Shown: positions 43,782-52,171 of the stretch, one piece after another
Layout of the letters: every line of letters starts with the position of its first letter
Position numbering within the stretch: the stretch's first letter is position 1
NCBI RefSeq assembly: GCF_045866565.1
Contig: NZ_BAAFZV010000002.1
Span: 1,364,001-1,428,000 of the forward strand
Reading direction: 5' to 3'
DNA length: 64,000 nt
Source of the DNA: Cognatilysobacter claricitrinus
GTDB taxonomy: Bacteria; Pseudomonadota; Gammaproteobacteria; Xanthomonadales; Xanthomonadaceae
The notes under the pieces: generated by a model
Database searches by the model: none
What the model was told of the DNA's origin: nothing
What the model saw: only the letters and a program-made list of their open reading frames with translations
Translations under genes and position numbers: made by a program

Positions 43782-44222
43782 TCAATCCTGCGGACGCACT
43801 TCCAGCGTCATGCCGCGCACGCCGATGACGCGCACGCGCGCGCCCAGCGGCAGGTCCGGGCCTTCGACATCCCAGATGGCATCGGCGATCTGCACGCGGC
43901 CGTGGCCGTCGATGATCGGCGCCATCAGCGGCACCACGCGCCCGACCAACTGCTCGGCACGCCGATTGAGCGACGGCTGGTCGCTAGCGCGGCCGTGGCT
44001 GCGGAAGAAGCGCAGGTAGACGAAGACCGACAGCAGGCTCAGCACCGCGAATGCGACCATCTGCCAGACGAGCGCGAGGCCGGGCATCGCGACGACCAGC
44101 ACGCACGTCGCCGCGGCGGCGATGCCGAGCCACAGCATGAAGGCGCCGGGCGCGATCACCTCCGCCGCGATCAGCACCAGCGCGACGAGGGCCCATATGG
44201 TGGCGTTCAACGTCCAGTGCAT
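43782..44222 (-). CDS. NfeD-family membrane protein
   Basis: The 146-residue protein has three or four membrane helices in its first 75 residues (IWALVALVLIAAEVIAPGAF, then two close segments) and a C-terminal OB-fold soluble domain (LVGRVVPLMAPIIDGHGRVQ, GARVRVIGVRGMTLEV). This is the short NfeD1b form, which usually pairs with an SPFH protein encoded next to it, as here: the qmcA-like gene ends 10 bp upstream. The pair is thought to work in membrane domain organisation and protein quality control. Confidence 0.9.
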   Translation of the reverse strand: MHWTLNATIWALVALVLIAAEVIAPGAFMLWLGIAAAATCVLVVAMPGLALVWQMVAFAVLSLLSVFVYLRFFRSHGRASDQPSLNRRAEQLVGRVVPLMAPIIDGHGRVQIADAIWDVEGPDLPLGARVRVIGVRGMTLEVRPQD

Positions 44223-44232
44223 GGCGGCGACC

Positions 44233-45177
44233 TCAGCGCGGAAGCGCCGGCGGCTTGGGCGCGGACGGACGGTCCAGCGCCTCCTTCGCGAGTTCGGCGA
44301 TGCCGCCCAGCGAACCGATCACGCCCGACGCTTCCATCGGCATCAGCACGAACTTCTGGTTGGGCGCTTCGGCCAGCGACTTGAACGCCTCGATGTACTT
44401 CTGGGCGACGAAGTAGTTGATCGCCTGCACGTTGCCCTGCGAGATCGCGTCGGACACCAGCTGCGTCGCCTTCGCTTCGGCTTCCGCCGAACGCTCGCGC
44501 GCTTCCGCGGCACGGAACGCGGCTTCGCGCTGGCCCTCGGCCTCGAGGATCACCGACTGCTTCTCGCCCTCGGCCTTGAGGATCGCCGCCTGGCGGAAAC
44601 CCTCGGCCTCGAGGATGTTCGCGCGCTTCTCGCGCTCGGCCTTCATCTGCCGCGCCATCGAGTCGACGAGGTCGCGCGGCGGCGCAATGTCCTTGAGCTC
44701 GATGCGGTTGACCTTGATGCCCCACGGGTGCGTCGCCTGGTCGACCGCGACCAGCACCTTCGTATTGATCTCGTCGCGCTTGGAGAGCGACTCGTCGAGG
44801 TCCATCGAACCGATCGCGGTGCGGATGTTGGTCATCACCAGGTTGAGGATGGCGATCTCCAGCGTCGCCACTTCGTACGCGGCCTTGGCCGCGTCGAGCA
44901 CCTGGAAGAACACGATGCCGTCGACCTTGACGACCGCGTTGTCCTTGGTGATGACGTCCTGGCTGGGCACTTCAAGCACCTGCTCCATCATGTTGATCTT
45001 GCGGCCGACGCCGTAAACGATCGGGAACAGGAAGTGCAGCCCGGGGTCGAGCGTGTGCGTGTAGCGGCCGAAGCGTTCGACCGTCCACTCGAAGCCCTGC
45101 GGGACCATGCGGACGGTCTTGAACAGCACGATCACCACGACGAACGCGATGACCAGCCCGACGATCGATCCACCCAT
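44233..45177 (-). CDS. qmcA: SPFH/Band 7 (stomatin-like) protein
   Basis: The 314-residue protein has one N-terminal membrane helix (IVGLVIAFVVVIVLFKTV), a Band 7 domain (VPQGFEWTVERFGRYTHTLD, VITKDNAVVKVDGIVFFQV, WGIKVNRIELKDIAPP) and a long Glu/Ala-rich coiled coil (about 180-250) before a Pro-rich tail. It forms large oligomers in the inner membrane and, with its NfeD partner downstream, may affect membrane proteases such as FtsH. Start 45177 is preceded by GGGGAGAG. Confidence 0.92.
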   Translation of the reverse strand: MGGSIVGLVIAFVVVIVLFKTVRMVPQGFEWTVERFGRYTHTLDPGLHFLFPIVYGVGRKINMMEQVLEVPSQDVITKDNAVVKVDGIVFFQVLDAAKAAYEVATLEIAILNLVMTNIRTAIGSMDLDESLSKRDEINTKVLVAVDQATHPWGIKVNRIELKDIAPPRDLVDSMARQMKAEREKRANILEAEGFRQAAILKAEGEKQSVILEAEGQREAAFRAAEARERSAEAEAKATQLVSDAISQGNVQAINYFVAQKYIEAFKSLAEAPNQKFVLMPMEASGVIGSLGGIAELAKEALDRPSAPKPPALPR

Positions 45178-45262
45178 GACGCTCTCCCCTTATGGATGGG
45201 CCGAGTATAGGCCGCTCGGCGGGCTGCGACGGTTTGCCGGCCCGGTGCATCGATAGGAGGGA

Positions 45263-45871
45263 ATGACCGTCGCCATGACCGCCGTCGACCCCTCGCCCAT
45301 CGTTGCACCGCGCCAGCGGAGCAGCTTCGCGATCGACGTGCCGGCGTCGCTGCTGGATCGCGCGCGGCGTGGCGATCACGCCGCGTTCGAGCAGCTGTTC
45401 CGCTGGTTCGAACGCCCCGTGTTCACCCTCGCGATGCGCCTGTGCGGCGATCGCGACGACGCGTCGGACGTGCTGCAAGACACCATGCTCAAGGTGTTCC
45501 GCAACATCGGCGCGTTCCGCGGCGGCAGCCCGTTCTGGGGCTGGCTGCGGCAGGTGGCGGTCAACGAGGCGCTGCAGAAGCTGCGCAAGCGCCGGCTGCT
45601 CGACAGCGAATTGCCGATGGGCGAGCACGAGTTCGAGGACTTCGCGCCGCCGCCGGCCGCCGCCGCAGATGCCGCCTCGCTGTCACGCGCAATGCAGAAG
45701 TTGCCGTCGTCCACGCGCAGCGTGCTCTGGCTCTACCACGCCGAGGGCTACACGCACGAGCAAATCGCCGACCTCATGCAGCGCACACCCAGCTTTTCCA
45801 AATCACAGCTCGCACGCGGCAGCCGCCGCCTGCGCGCACTACTGGAAACACCGGAGGCCGACCATGGCTGA
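45263..45871 (+). CDS. ECF-type RNA polymerase sigma factor
   Basis: The 202-residue protein has sigma region 2 (DHAAFEQLFRWFERPVFTLA, DRDDASDVLQDTMLKVFRNI, WGWLRQVAVNEALQKLRKR) and region 4 (LPSSTRSVLWLYHAEGYTHE, QIADLMQRTPSFSKSQLARG). It should direct RNA polymerase to a stress or envelope regulon, held in check by the membrane protein encoded next. AGGAGGGA lies only two bases before the ATG at 45263, so the in-frame ATG at 45275 is a real alternative. Its end overlaps the next gene by eight bases. Confidence 0.92.
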   Translation: MTVAMTAVDPSPIVAPRQRSSFAIDVPASLLDRARRGDHAAFEQLFRWFERPVFTLAMRLCGDRDDASDVLQDTMLKVFRNIGAFRGGSPFWGWLRQVAVNEALQKLRKRRLLDSELPMGEHEFEDFAPPPAAAADAASLSRAMQKLPSSTRSVLWLYHAEGYTHEQIADLMQRTPSFSKSQLARGSRRLRALLETPEADHG

Positions 45872-46727
45872 CACGTTCGATTCCCGCCCGTCGCCCCCGT
45901 CCGACTGGGCGCAGGCGTTCGCTACGTTGCCGCAGGAGACGCCGCCGTTCGATGCATGGTCGCGCGTCGTGGCATCGCTGCCGGGTGCAGCGCCGCGACG
46001 CCGTCGTTCGACCTCGGGCTGGGCGATCGCCGCGACGCTGGCAGTCGCGAGCGGTGGCGCGTGGCTGGCGACGTCGGCATTGCGTGAGGCACCGATGACG
46101 ATCACGCAGCAGGATGCTGCCGGACCGGCGAGTGCCCGGGCGATGCAGGGTGATCGCGCGACCACGGTGGCGGCGTCAAGCGCGCCCTCGTCCGCGATGA
46201 CGTCGACTGTTCCGCCGACCGCTTCCGCCGAACACATTAATAAGACGTCCGGCATCGATGCGCCGATCGCCGTATCGCGATCGGCGCAGGCGAACGTCGT
46301 GGCCTTGGCCGCACACACGCTACCGACTGCGCATCGTCAGGCCAGGTCAGCATCGGACGCGGCCGACGTCACCACATCATCGACTCCGGACCCGCGCGCC
46401 GTCGCATCAACCGGTGCCGCTCCATCCGCGACGTCTTCGCTCGCCGATCTGCGCGCCGAGTCGGCACGACTCGAAGCACTGGTCGCCTACGCGCGCGACG
46501 ACCGCATGCAGAGCGCGGCGGCGGCGATGCTCACCGGTGATGTCGACGATCGCCTGCACGTGATCGATGCCGCGCTCTCGCAGACTGGCCTCGCCGATGC
46601 GGAGCGGCGCGACCTGTGGACGCGCCGCGTCGACGCGCTGCGCGAACTGGCGGGACTGGAAGGCACGCAACGCTGGCTCGCCGCGCACGGCGAGTCGTAC
46701 GAGGACGCGCTCGCGCGCGTCGACTGA
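45864..46727 (+). CDS. Probable membrane anti-sigma factor
   Basis: The 287-residue protein has a short cytoplasmic part (about 1-50; AQAFATLPQETPPFDAWSRV), one membrane helix (about 52-69; GWAIAATLAVASGGAWLAT) and a long, Ser/Thr/Ala-rich periplasmic region with a helical C-terminal domain (about 180-285). No zinc-binding anti-sigma motif is seen. Its role is inferred from overlap with the ECF sigma gene, topology, and the PDZ protein encoded next. The start at 45864 has GGAGG seven bases upstream. Confidence 0.7.
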   Translation: MADTFDSRPSPPSDWAQAFATLPQETPPFDAWSRVVASLPGAAPRRRRSTSGWAIAATLAVASGGAWLATSALREAPMTITQQDAAGPASARAMQGDRATTVAASSAPSSAMTSTVPPTASAEHINKTSGIDAPIAVSRSAQANVVALAAHTLPTAHRQARSASDAADVTTSSTPDPRAVASTGAAPSATSSLADLRAESARLEALVAYARDDRMQSAAAAMLTGDVDDRLHVIDAALSQTGLADAERRDLWTRRVDALRELAGLEGTQRWLAAHGESYEDALARVD

Positions 46728-46744
46728 TCAACACCGAGGTGACC

Positions 46745-47908
46745 ATGTACGCACGAATCGCAACCCGCTCCACGCTCGCCGTCGCGCTCGCGGCCACCGT
46801 CGCCTTCGGCGCGTTCGCGCAGTCCGGCGATCGCACGCAGAAGGAAAAGGAACTCGCCGACGCCCGCGCGCGACTCGAGCAGGACGCCACGCGCGTCGCC
46901 GAGTTGTCGAAGGAATTGGGCGTGCCGGGCGGCGGCCCGATGATGATCCAGCACCGCATGATGCGTCGCCCGGTGCTCGGCGTGCTGCTCGAGCCGGACG
47001 CGACGCGCGGCGTTCTCGTCGCCGGCGTGACGCCCGACAGCGGTGCATCGACCGCGGGCCTGGGCGCGGGCGATCGCATCACCGGCATCGATGGCAAGAC
47101 ACTTGCCGGCACTGACGGGACGGCGCGACTCGAAGGCCTGCGCACGCGGCTCGCCGATCTCAAGACCGACACGCCGGTGAAGGTCGACTACGAACGCGAC
47201 GGCAAGAAGGCCAGCGTCAATGTCACGCCGAAACTCGCCGATCGCATGATGGTGATGGGCCCTGGCGGCGGCATGCCGGGTATGCACGGCATGCATGGCC
47301 CGATGGCGGGCGGCCCCGGCGTGCGCGAAATCCGCATCGTGCGCGGGCCCGATGGCGAGGCAATGATGGACGCGCCTGTCGGCGTCGATCCCGGCATGCA
47401 TCGCGAGATCGTTCGCATTGCCCGCGACGGCGCCTGCAAGGACGGCGACAAGTGCGAGCACCTCGCGCTCGCCGAAGCCTTCCGCTGGAACGGTCTCAAC
47501 CTCGCGTCGGTCGACGCGAAGCTCGGGCGTTACTTCGGCACCGATCGCGGCGTGCTGGTGGTCAGCGCGGGTGCGGAACTCGCAGGCCTGCAGTCCGGCG
47601 ACGTGATCCGCAAGGTCGACGGCCGCGACGTGGCGACGCCGCGCGAGGTGATGGACGTGCTGCGCGCGAAGCCCGAGGACAGCAGCGTAGCCGTCGAATA
47701 TCTGCGTGATCGCAAGAGCGGCACGTCGCAGGTGAAGGTGCCGAAGCCGATGCATTTCCGCGACGGCCCGATGGGCCCGATGCCACCGATGCCGCCGCGC
47801 GATCCGAACATGCCGCCTCCGCCGCCGGCGCCGGAAGTCGGCACGCGCATGGGTGCTGCCGATGCGCCGCTCGCTGCCGGCGCGCCGCCCCCGCCGCGCG
47901 TCGACTGA
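46745..47908 (+). CDS. Exported protein with two PDZ domains
   Basis: The 387-residue protein has a signal peptide (TLAVALAATVAFGAFAQ), a short coiled stretch (about 27-55), a first PDZ domain (RPVLGVLLEPDATRGVLVAG, SGASTAGLGAGDRITGIDGK), a Met/Gly/Pro-rich linker and a second PDZ domain (FGTDRGVLVVSAGAELAGLQ, SGDVIRKVDGRDVATPREVM). The C terminus is Pro-rich. No protease domain is present. By analogy with sigma-E systems it may bind exposed C termini of periplasmic proteins and modulate release of the anti-sigma factor encoded 17 bp upstream. A terminator follows. Confidence 0.82.
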   Translation: MYARIATRSTLAVALAATVAFGAFAQSGDRTQKEKELADARARLEQDATRVAELSKELGVPGGGPMMIQHRMMRRPVLGVLLEPDATRGVLVAGVTPDSGASTAGLGAGDRITGIDGKTLAGTDGTARLEGLRTRLADLKTDTPVKVDYERDGKKASVNVTPKLADRMMVMGPGGGMPGMHGMHGPMAGGPGVREIRIVRGPDGEAMMDAPVGVDPGMHREIVRIARDGACKDGDKCEHLALAEAFRWNGLNLASVDAKLGRYFGTDRGVLVVSAGAELAGLQSGDVIRKVDGRDVATPREVMDVLRAKPEDSSVAVEYLRDRKSGTSQVKVPKPMHFRDGPMGPMPPMPPRDPNMPPPPPAPEVGTRMGAADAPLAAGAPPPPRVD

Positions 47909-47932
47909 CGCGCGCGCGCCGCTTCCCCAATT

Positions 47933-47960
47933 GGCGCCGGCTTGCCCGGCGCCTCTTTTT
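47933..47960 (+). terminator. Rho-independent terminator
   Basis: GGCGCCGG and CCGGCGCC form a perfect eight-base stem with a five-base loop, then TCTTTTT. It ends the sigma/anti-sigma/PDZ operon, just before the stop of the converging aldo-keto reductase. Confidence 0.88.
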
Positions 47961-47962
47961 AT

Positions 47963-48937
47963 CTACGCAGCCGCGGCTTCGAGCTGCTGCCACTGCACTT
48001 CGTCGATCGTGTCGACGAGCTCGAGCGCCTTCAGGTTCTGCAGCAACTGTTCGACCCGGCTCGCGCCCAGGATCACGCTCGACACGTGCGGGTTGCGCAG
48101 GCACCAGGCGACCGCGAGCGTCGCCGGCGGGTGACCGATCGACGCCGCAGCCTCGGCGAACCGACGTGCACGCTCCAGGCGTCGCTGGCTCTCGTCACCG
48201 ACAACAATGTGCTTGAGCCAGCCCAGTTCCTCGCGCTCCAGCCGCGCGGGTTCGTACTTCGACGCATCGGCGTACTTGCCGGTAAGCAGGCCGGACGCGA
48301 GCGGCGAAAAAGTCGTCGTGCCGAGACCGAGTTCCGCGTACAGAGGCGCGTATTCCAGTTCGACACGCTCACGATGCAGCAGGTTGTACTGCGGCTGCTC
48401 CATCACCGGCGCGTGCAGGTGGTGCGCCTTCGCGACGCCGTGCGCCTCGCGGATCAGCGTCGCCGGCCATTCGGACGTGCCCCAGTACAGCACCTTGCCC
48501 TGGCGGATCAGCGCGTCCATCGCCCACACGGTTTCCTCGACCGGCGTGTCGGGATCGGGGCGATGGCAATAGAAGAGGTCGAGTGCATCGACGCGCAGCC
48601 GCTTGAGCGCGGCATGGCAGGCGTCGTGCACGTGCTTCTTCGACAGGCCCCGCTGCGTCGGGCGCGGGTCTTCCGCCGCGCCGAAGAACACCTTGCTCGA
48701 TACGCAGAAGCCGTCGCGCGGCAGGCGCAGGTCGGCGATGACGTCGCCCATCACCGCTTCGGCATTGCCGTGCGCATAGCTCTCGGCGTTGTCGAAGAAG
48801 TTGATGCCGTTGTCCCACGCGGCGGCGATGAGGTTTCGGCACTCGTTGCGCGGCACCTGGTTGCCGAAGGTGAGCCACGCGCCGAACGAGAGCGCGGAGA
48901 GCTGCAGGCCGGACGATCCGAGGCGGCGGTAGTGCAT
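47963..48937 (-). CDS. Aldo/keto reductase (Kv-beta/YghZ-like)
   Basis: The 324-residue (beta/alpha)8 oxidoreductase has the catalytic tetrad: Asp and Tyr in FFDNAESYAHGNAE, Lys in CVSSKVFFG and His in LFYCHRPDPDTP. It also has the NADPH site (SSVILGASRVEQL). It reduces aldehydes or ketones with NADPH; the closest general form is the potassium-channel-beta-like or YghZ group. GGAG stands six bases before the ATG at 48937, so this start (MHYRRLGSSG) is preferred over an ATG two codons upstream. It is divergent from the manganese exporter. Confidence 0.92.
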   Translation of the reverse strand: MHYRRLGSSGLQLSALSFGAWLTFGNQVPRNECRNLIAAAWDNGINFFDNAESYAHGNAEAVMGDVIADLRLPRDGFCVSSKVFFGAAEDPRPTQRGLSKKHVHDACHAALKRLRVDALDLFYCHRPDPDTPVEETVWAMDALIRQGKVLYWGTSEWPATLIREAHGVAKAHHLHAPVMEQPQYNLLHRERVELEYAPLYAELGLGTTTFSPLASGLLTGKYADASKYEPARLEREELGWLKHIVVGDESQRRLERARRFAEAAASIGHPPATLAVAWCLRNPHVSSVILGASRVEQLLQNLKALELVDTIDEVQWQQLEAAAA

Positions 48938-49055
48938 GGGCATCTCCGTGGTGGGGCGTCGAATCGTAACCGTGCACAGCGTGACGCCGGTCCGGTAATC
49001 GATTGCAGCGGCGCCGTTCAGCGCGGGCGGCGCGCGTCGCCGGTACAATGTGCGC

Positions 49056-49222
49056 TCCTCTCGGGGAGTAGTCCGCCGTCGCTCGACGGCCCGCGCGTCA
49101 ACACACTCGGCCAGTCGGCCGTGGTGCGCGGAGGATCGCAAGGCGATCCGGGGCAAGACCGAAGGCGATGCGCGCCCAGCCGGGCCGCGCTTCGCCTTCG
49201 TGCATGCCCGGCATCGGAACCC
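49056..49222 (+). ncRNA. yybP-ykoY manganese riboswitch
   Basis: The leader holds the conserved blocks in order: CTCTCGGGGAGTAG (49058-49071), GTCAACACACTCGGC (about 49098-49112), GCAAGACCGAAGGC (about 49152-49165) and, after a long helix, GCATGCCCGGCATCGGAACC ending at 49221. These match the yybP-ykoY aptamer, which senses Mn(II). A TACAAT (49044-49049) suits transcription from about 49056. The aptamer ends just before the start of a GDT1-family cation exporter, so Mn(II) should turn on export. Confidence 0.92.
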
Positions 49223-49227
49223 TCGAC

Positions 49228-49791
49228 TTGAACGCACTCCTCGTTTCGACCGGAACGGTCGCGCTCGCCGAAATCGGCGACAAGACGCAACTCCTCGCCC
49301 TGATGCTCGCCGCGCGCTATCGCAAGCCGTGGCCGATCATCGCGGGCATCGTCGTCGCCACCGTGCTGAACCACGCACTCGCGGCGGCGCTCGGCGACTG
49401 GCTGTCGTCGCTGCTCACGCCCGACGTGCTGCGCTGGATCGTCGCCGGCAGCTTCATCGCGGTCGCGCTGTGGACCCTCAAGCCCGACACGCTCGACGAT
49501 GGCGACGACAAGCTGTCGAAGTACGGCGCGCTGGCCGCGACCACCATCGCCTTCTTCCTTGCCGAGATCGGCGACAAGACGCAGGTGGCGACCGTCCTGC
49601 TCGCCGCGCGCTTCCACGACTTCGTCCCCGTGGTGACGGGCACGACGCTCGGCATGCTGCTGGCCAACGTGCCGGTGGTGCTGCTCGGCAGCCGCTTCGC
49701 CGACCGCCTGCCGCTAAAGGCCGCGCGCCTGACCGCGGCGGCGGTGTTCCTGGCACTCGGCGTCTGGGCGCTGGTGCGCGGAATCGGCTAG
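49228..49791 (+). CDS. mneA: TMEM165/GDT1-family manganese exporter
   Basis: The 187-residue inner-membrane protein has six helices and the duplicated family motif E-x-G-D-K-T: ALAEIGDKTQLLALML near the N terminus and LAEIGDKTQVATVLL in the second half. Bacterial members (MneA) export Mn(II), and the manganese riboswitch upstream agrees. The start is taken as TTG 49228 (MNALLVSTGTVALAEIGDKT) with GGAA eight bases upstream. ATG codons upstream in frame (49168, 49204) lie inside the riboswitch and would add a non-hydrophobic tail, so they are rejected. Confidence 0.88.
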   Translation: MNALLVSTGTVALAEIGDKTQLLALMLAARYRKPWPIIAGIVVATVLNHALAAALGDWLSSLLTPDVLRWIVAGSFIAVALWTLKPDTLDDGDDKLSKYGALAATTIAFFLAEIGDKTQVATVLLAARFHDFVPVVTGTTLGMLLANVPVVLLGSRFADRLPLKAARLTAAAVFLALGVWALVRGIG

Positions 49792-49878
49792 TCAGCTTCC
49801 CGTCCGGGCGGCCGGCTTCACCACGGCCGCTTTTGCCACTACGCTGCGGCGACTTCCGCGCCGTATCCAGGACCGCCC

Positions 49879-51159
49879 GTGAACCTGAAGCTCCGTCTCA
49901 CGCTGATGAACTTCCTCCAGTTCTTCGTCTGGGGGGCGTGGCTGCTCACGGTCGGCGCCTACTGGTTCCAGAACCGCCAGTGGTCGGGCACGAGCTTCGG
50001 CCAGATCTTTTCGACGATGGGCATCTCCGCATTGTTCATGCCGTCGCTGATGGGCATCGTCGCCGACCGCTGGATCAACGCCGAGCGTCTTTACGGCGCG
50101 CTGCACATCCTCGGTGGCGTGTTCCTTTGCATGCTGCCGCGCGCGGCCAATCCCGATCAGTTCTACGCACTGATCCTCGCGACGATGCTCTGCTACATGC
50201 CGACCATCTCGCTGGCGATCGCGGTCGCCTACAACGCGCTCAAGGGCGAAGGTCTGGACGTCGTGCGCGATTACCCGCCGATCCGGGTCTGGGGAACGGT
50301 CGGCTTCATCGCCGCAACGTGGACCACGAGCTGGCTCGGCTTCGAGTCGTCTGCGAACCAGTTCTACGTCGCTGCAGCAGGTTCGGTCCTGCTCGGCCTC
50401 TATGCCTTTACCCTCCCCGCGGCGCCGCCGCGCCTGGGTCGCGGTGATAGCCGCTCCCTCGTGGACGCGTTGGGCTTGACGTCGTTCCGCCTGTTCCGCG
50501 ACCGCAACATGGCGGTGTTCTTCATCTTCGCGATGCTGCTCGGCGCGGCGTTGCAGCTGACGAACGCCTACGGCGTCACCTTCCTCAAGGACTTCGAGTC
50601 GCTGCCGCAGTTCAAGGACGCGTTCGGCGTGCGCCACGCCGCGGTGATCGTCTCGATCTCGCAGATCTCCGAAACGCTGTTCATCCTCACCATCCCGTTC
50701 TTCCTGAAGCGCTTCGGCATCAAGACGGTCATGACGATCTCGATGATCGCCTGGTTCCTGCGCTTCGGCCTGTTCGCTTACGGCGATCCGGGCCCGGGCC
50801 TGTGGATGATCGTGCTGAGCTGCGTCGTCTACGGCATGGCGTTCGACTTCTTCAACATCTCCGGCTCGCTGTTCGTCGAACAGCAGAGCGACCCGCGCAT
50901 CCGCGCTTCCGCGCAGGGCCTCTTCATGCTGATGACAAACGGCGTCGGCGCGGTGCTGGGTAGCCGAATCAGCGGCTGGATGATCGACCGTTTCTTCACC
51001 GGCGCGAACGGTGCGAAGGACTGGCACGGCATCTGGACCACGTTCGCGCTGTACTCGCTCGCCATGGCCATCCTGTTCGTGCCGCTCTTCCGTCACCGCC
51101 ACAATGCCGCCGCGGTCAGCGTCCCGGGTCACGGCGCGGCCGATGTCACCAATCCCTGA
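49879..51159 (+). CDS. nupG: Nucleoside permease (NupG/XapB-like MFS)
   Basis: The 426-residue protein has 12 membrane segments and NHS-family signatures: LRLTLMNFLQFFVWGAWLLT at the start, FSTMGISALFMPSLMGIVAD, the PPIRVWGTVGFI segment, and YGMAFDFFNISGSLFVEQ. It takes up nucleosides by proton symport. The GTG at 49879 begins the conserved N terminus. A ribokinase-like gene starts 10 bp after its stop; uptake, then phosphorylation of the nucleoside or the freed ribose, is a sensible pair. Confidence 0.88.
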   Translation: MNLKLRLTLMNFLQFFVWGAWLLTVGAYWFQNRQWSGTSFGQIFSTMGISALFMPSLMGIVADRWINAERLYGALHILGGVFLCMLPRAANPDQFYALILATMLCYMPTISLAIAVAYNALKGEGLDVVRDYPPIRVWGTVGFIAATWTTSWLGFESSANQFYVAAAGSVLLGLYAFTLPAAPPRLGRGDSRSLVDALGLTSFRLFRDRNMAVFFIFAMLLGAALQLTNAYGVTFLKDFESLPQFKDAFGVRHAAVIVSISQISETLFILTIPFFLKRFGIKTVMTISMIAWFLRFGLFAYGDPGPGLWMIVLSCVVYGMAFDFFNISGSLFVEQQSDPRIRASAQGLFMLMTNGVGAVLGSRISGWMIDRFFTGANGAKDWHGIWTTFALYSLAMAILFVPLFRHRHNAAAVSVPGHGAADVTNP

Positions 51160-51169
51160 GCCCCGTTTG

Positions 51170-52150
51170 ATGACGGCAACGGTCGCGGTGGTCGGCAGCT
51201 TCAACGTCGACCACGTCTGGATGCTCGACGCACTGCCCGCGCCGGGCGAGACACGTTCGTCGCGTTACATGAGCGGCCCCGGCGGCAAAGGCTTCAACCA
51301 GGCGGTAGCGTCTGCGCGCTCCGGCGTGTCGACGCATTTCATCTGTGCACTGGGTGACGATGCCGGCGGCGCGTACGCACGATCGCTCGCCGTGGCCGAT
51401 GGCATCGACCTCCGCGACGCGCGCAGCGATGCACCGACCGGCTCGGCCGGCATCTTCGTCGACGCGAACGGTCGCAATTCGATCGCCGTTGCCGGCGGCG
51501 CGAACGACACGCTGACCGCTGCGCATGTGCGGGATGCGCTGGCAGGCCAAGCGCCGTCTGTCGTGCTTGTGCAACTTGAGACGCCGACGGATGCGGCGCT
51601 CGAAGCCTTCGCCATCGCGCGTTCCGCGGGCGTCATCGCGATGCTCAATCCCGCACCCGCGAACGTTCGCGTTGAAGCGCCCCTGCTGGGTGCGGCCGAC
51701 ATCGTGACGCCGAACGAAACCGAATTCGCCGCACTGGTGCGGATGCACCTGGGCCGCGACATCGACGCATGCACGCTGGCCGACACTGCCGATGCGAAGC
51801 TGCACGCGCTGTGTCGCGCATTGCTTCCGAACGGCACGGTCGTCGTGACGCTCGGTGCGGGTGGCGTTCTCGTCTCGCATGCAGATGCGCAGCTGCGTGG
51901 TGACAACGCCTCGCACTATCGCGTACCCGCACCGACGGTGAACGTCGTCGACACCACTGGGGCCGGCGATGCCTTCAACGGCGCGCTCGCGTCGTCGCTG
52001 GCGGCGCATCCGGCACGCTCGTTCGTCGCACATGCGCGCTACGCCGTCGCCTACGCCAGCCTGTCCGCCGAGCAGCCAGGCGCCGCGCTGTCGATGCCAT
52101 CATTCGACGCCGTTCAGGCGCGTTTCCCCGACGCGACCGCCGCCGGCTGA
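51170..52150 (+). CDS. rbsK: Ribokinase-like PfkB-family kinase
   Basis: The 326-residue protein has ribokinase signatures: VVGSFNVDHVWMLDALPAPG, GPGGKGFNQAVASAR (ribose-binding GGKG), LNPAPANV, VTPNETE, and the catalytic DTTGAGDAFNGAL with the general-base aspartate. It phosphorylates ribose or a nucleoside; adjacency to a nucleoside permease fits both. The ATG at 51170 starts MTATVAVVGSFN; longer starts overlap the permease gene. No nucleosidase is nearby. Confidence 0.82.
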   Translation: MTATVAVVGSFNVDHVWMLDALPAPGETRSSRYMSGPGGKGFNQAVASARSGVSTHFICALGDDAGGAYARSLAVADGIDLRDARSDAPTGSAGIFVDANGRNSIAVAGGANDTLTAAHVRDALAGQAPSVVLVQLETPTDAALEAFAIARSAGVIAMLNPAPANVRVEAPLLGAADIVTPNETEFAALVRMHLGRDIDACTLADTADAKLHALCRALLPNGTVVVTLGAGGVLVSHADAQLRGDNASHYRVPAPTVNVVDTTGAGDAFNGALASSLAAHPARSFVAHARYAVAYASLSAEQPGAALSMPSFDAVQARFPDATAAG

Positions 52151-52171
52151 CCCGCCGCGTAGAATGGCGGC

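Noticed and set aside
49168..49206. ATG starts for the GDT1-family exporter
   Set aside because: Both ATGs lie inside conserved parts of the manganese riboswitch. TTG 49228 gives the expected N terminus.
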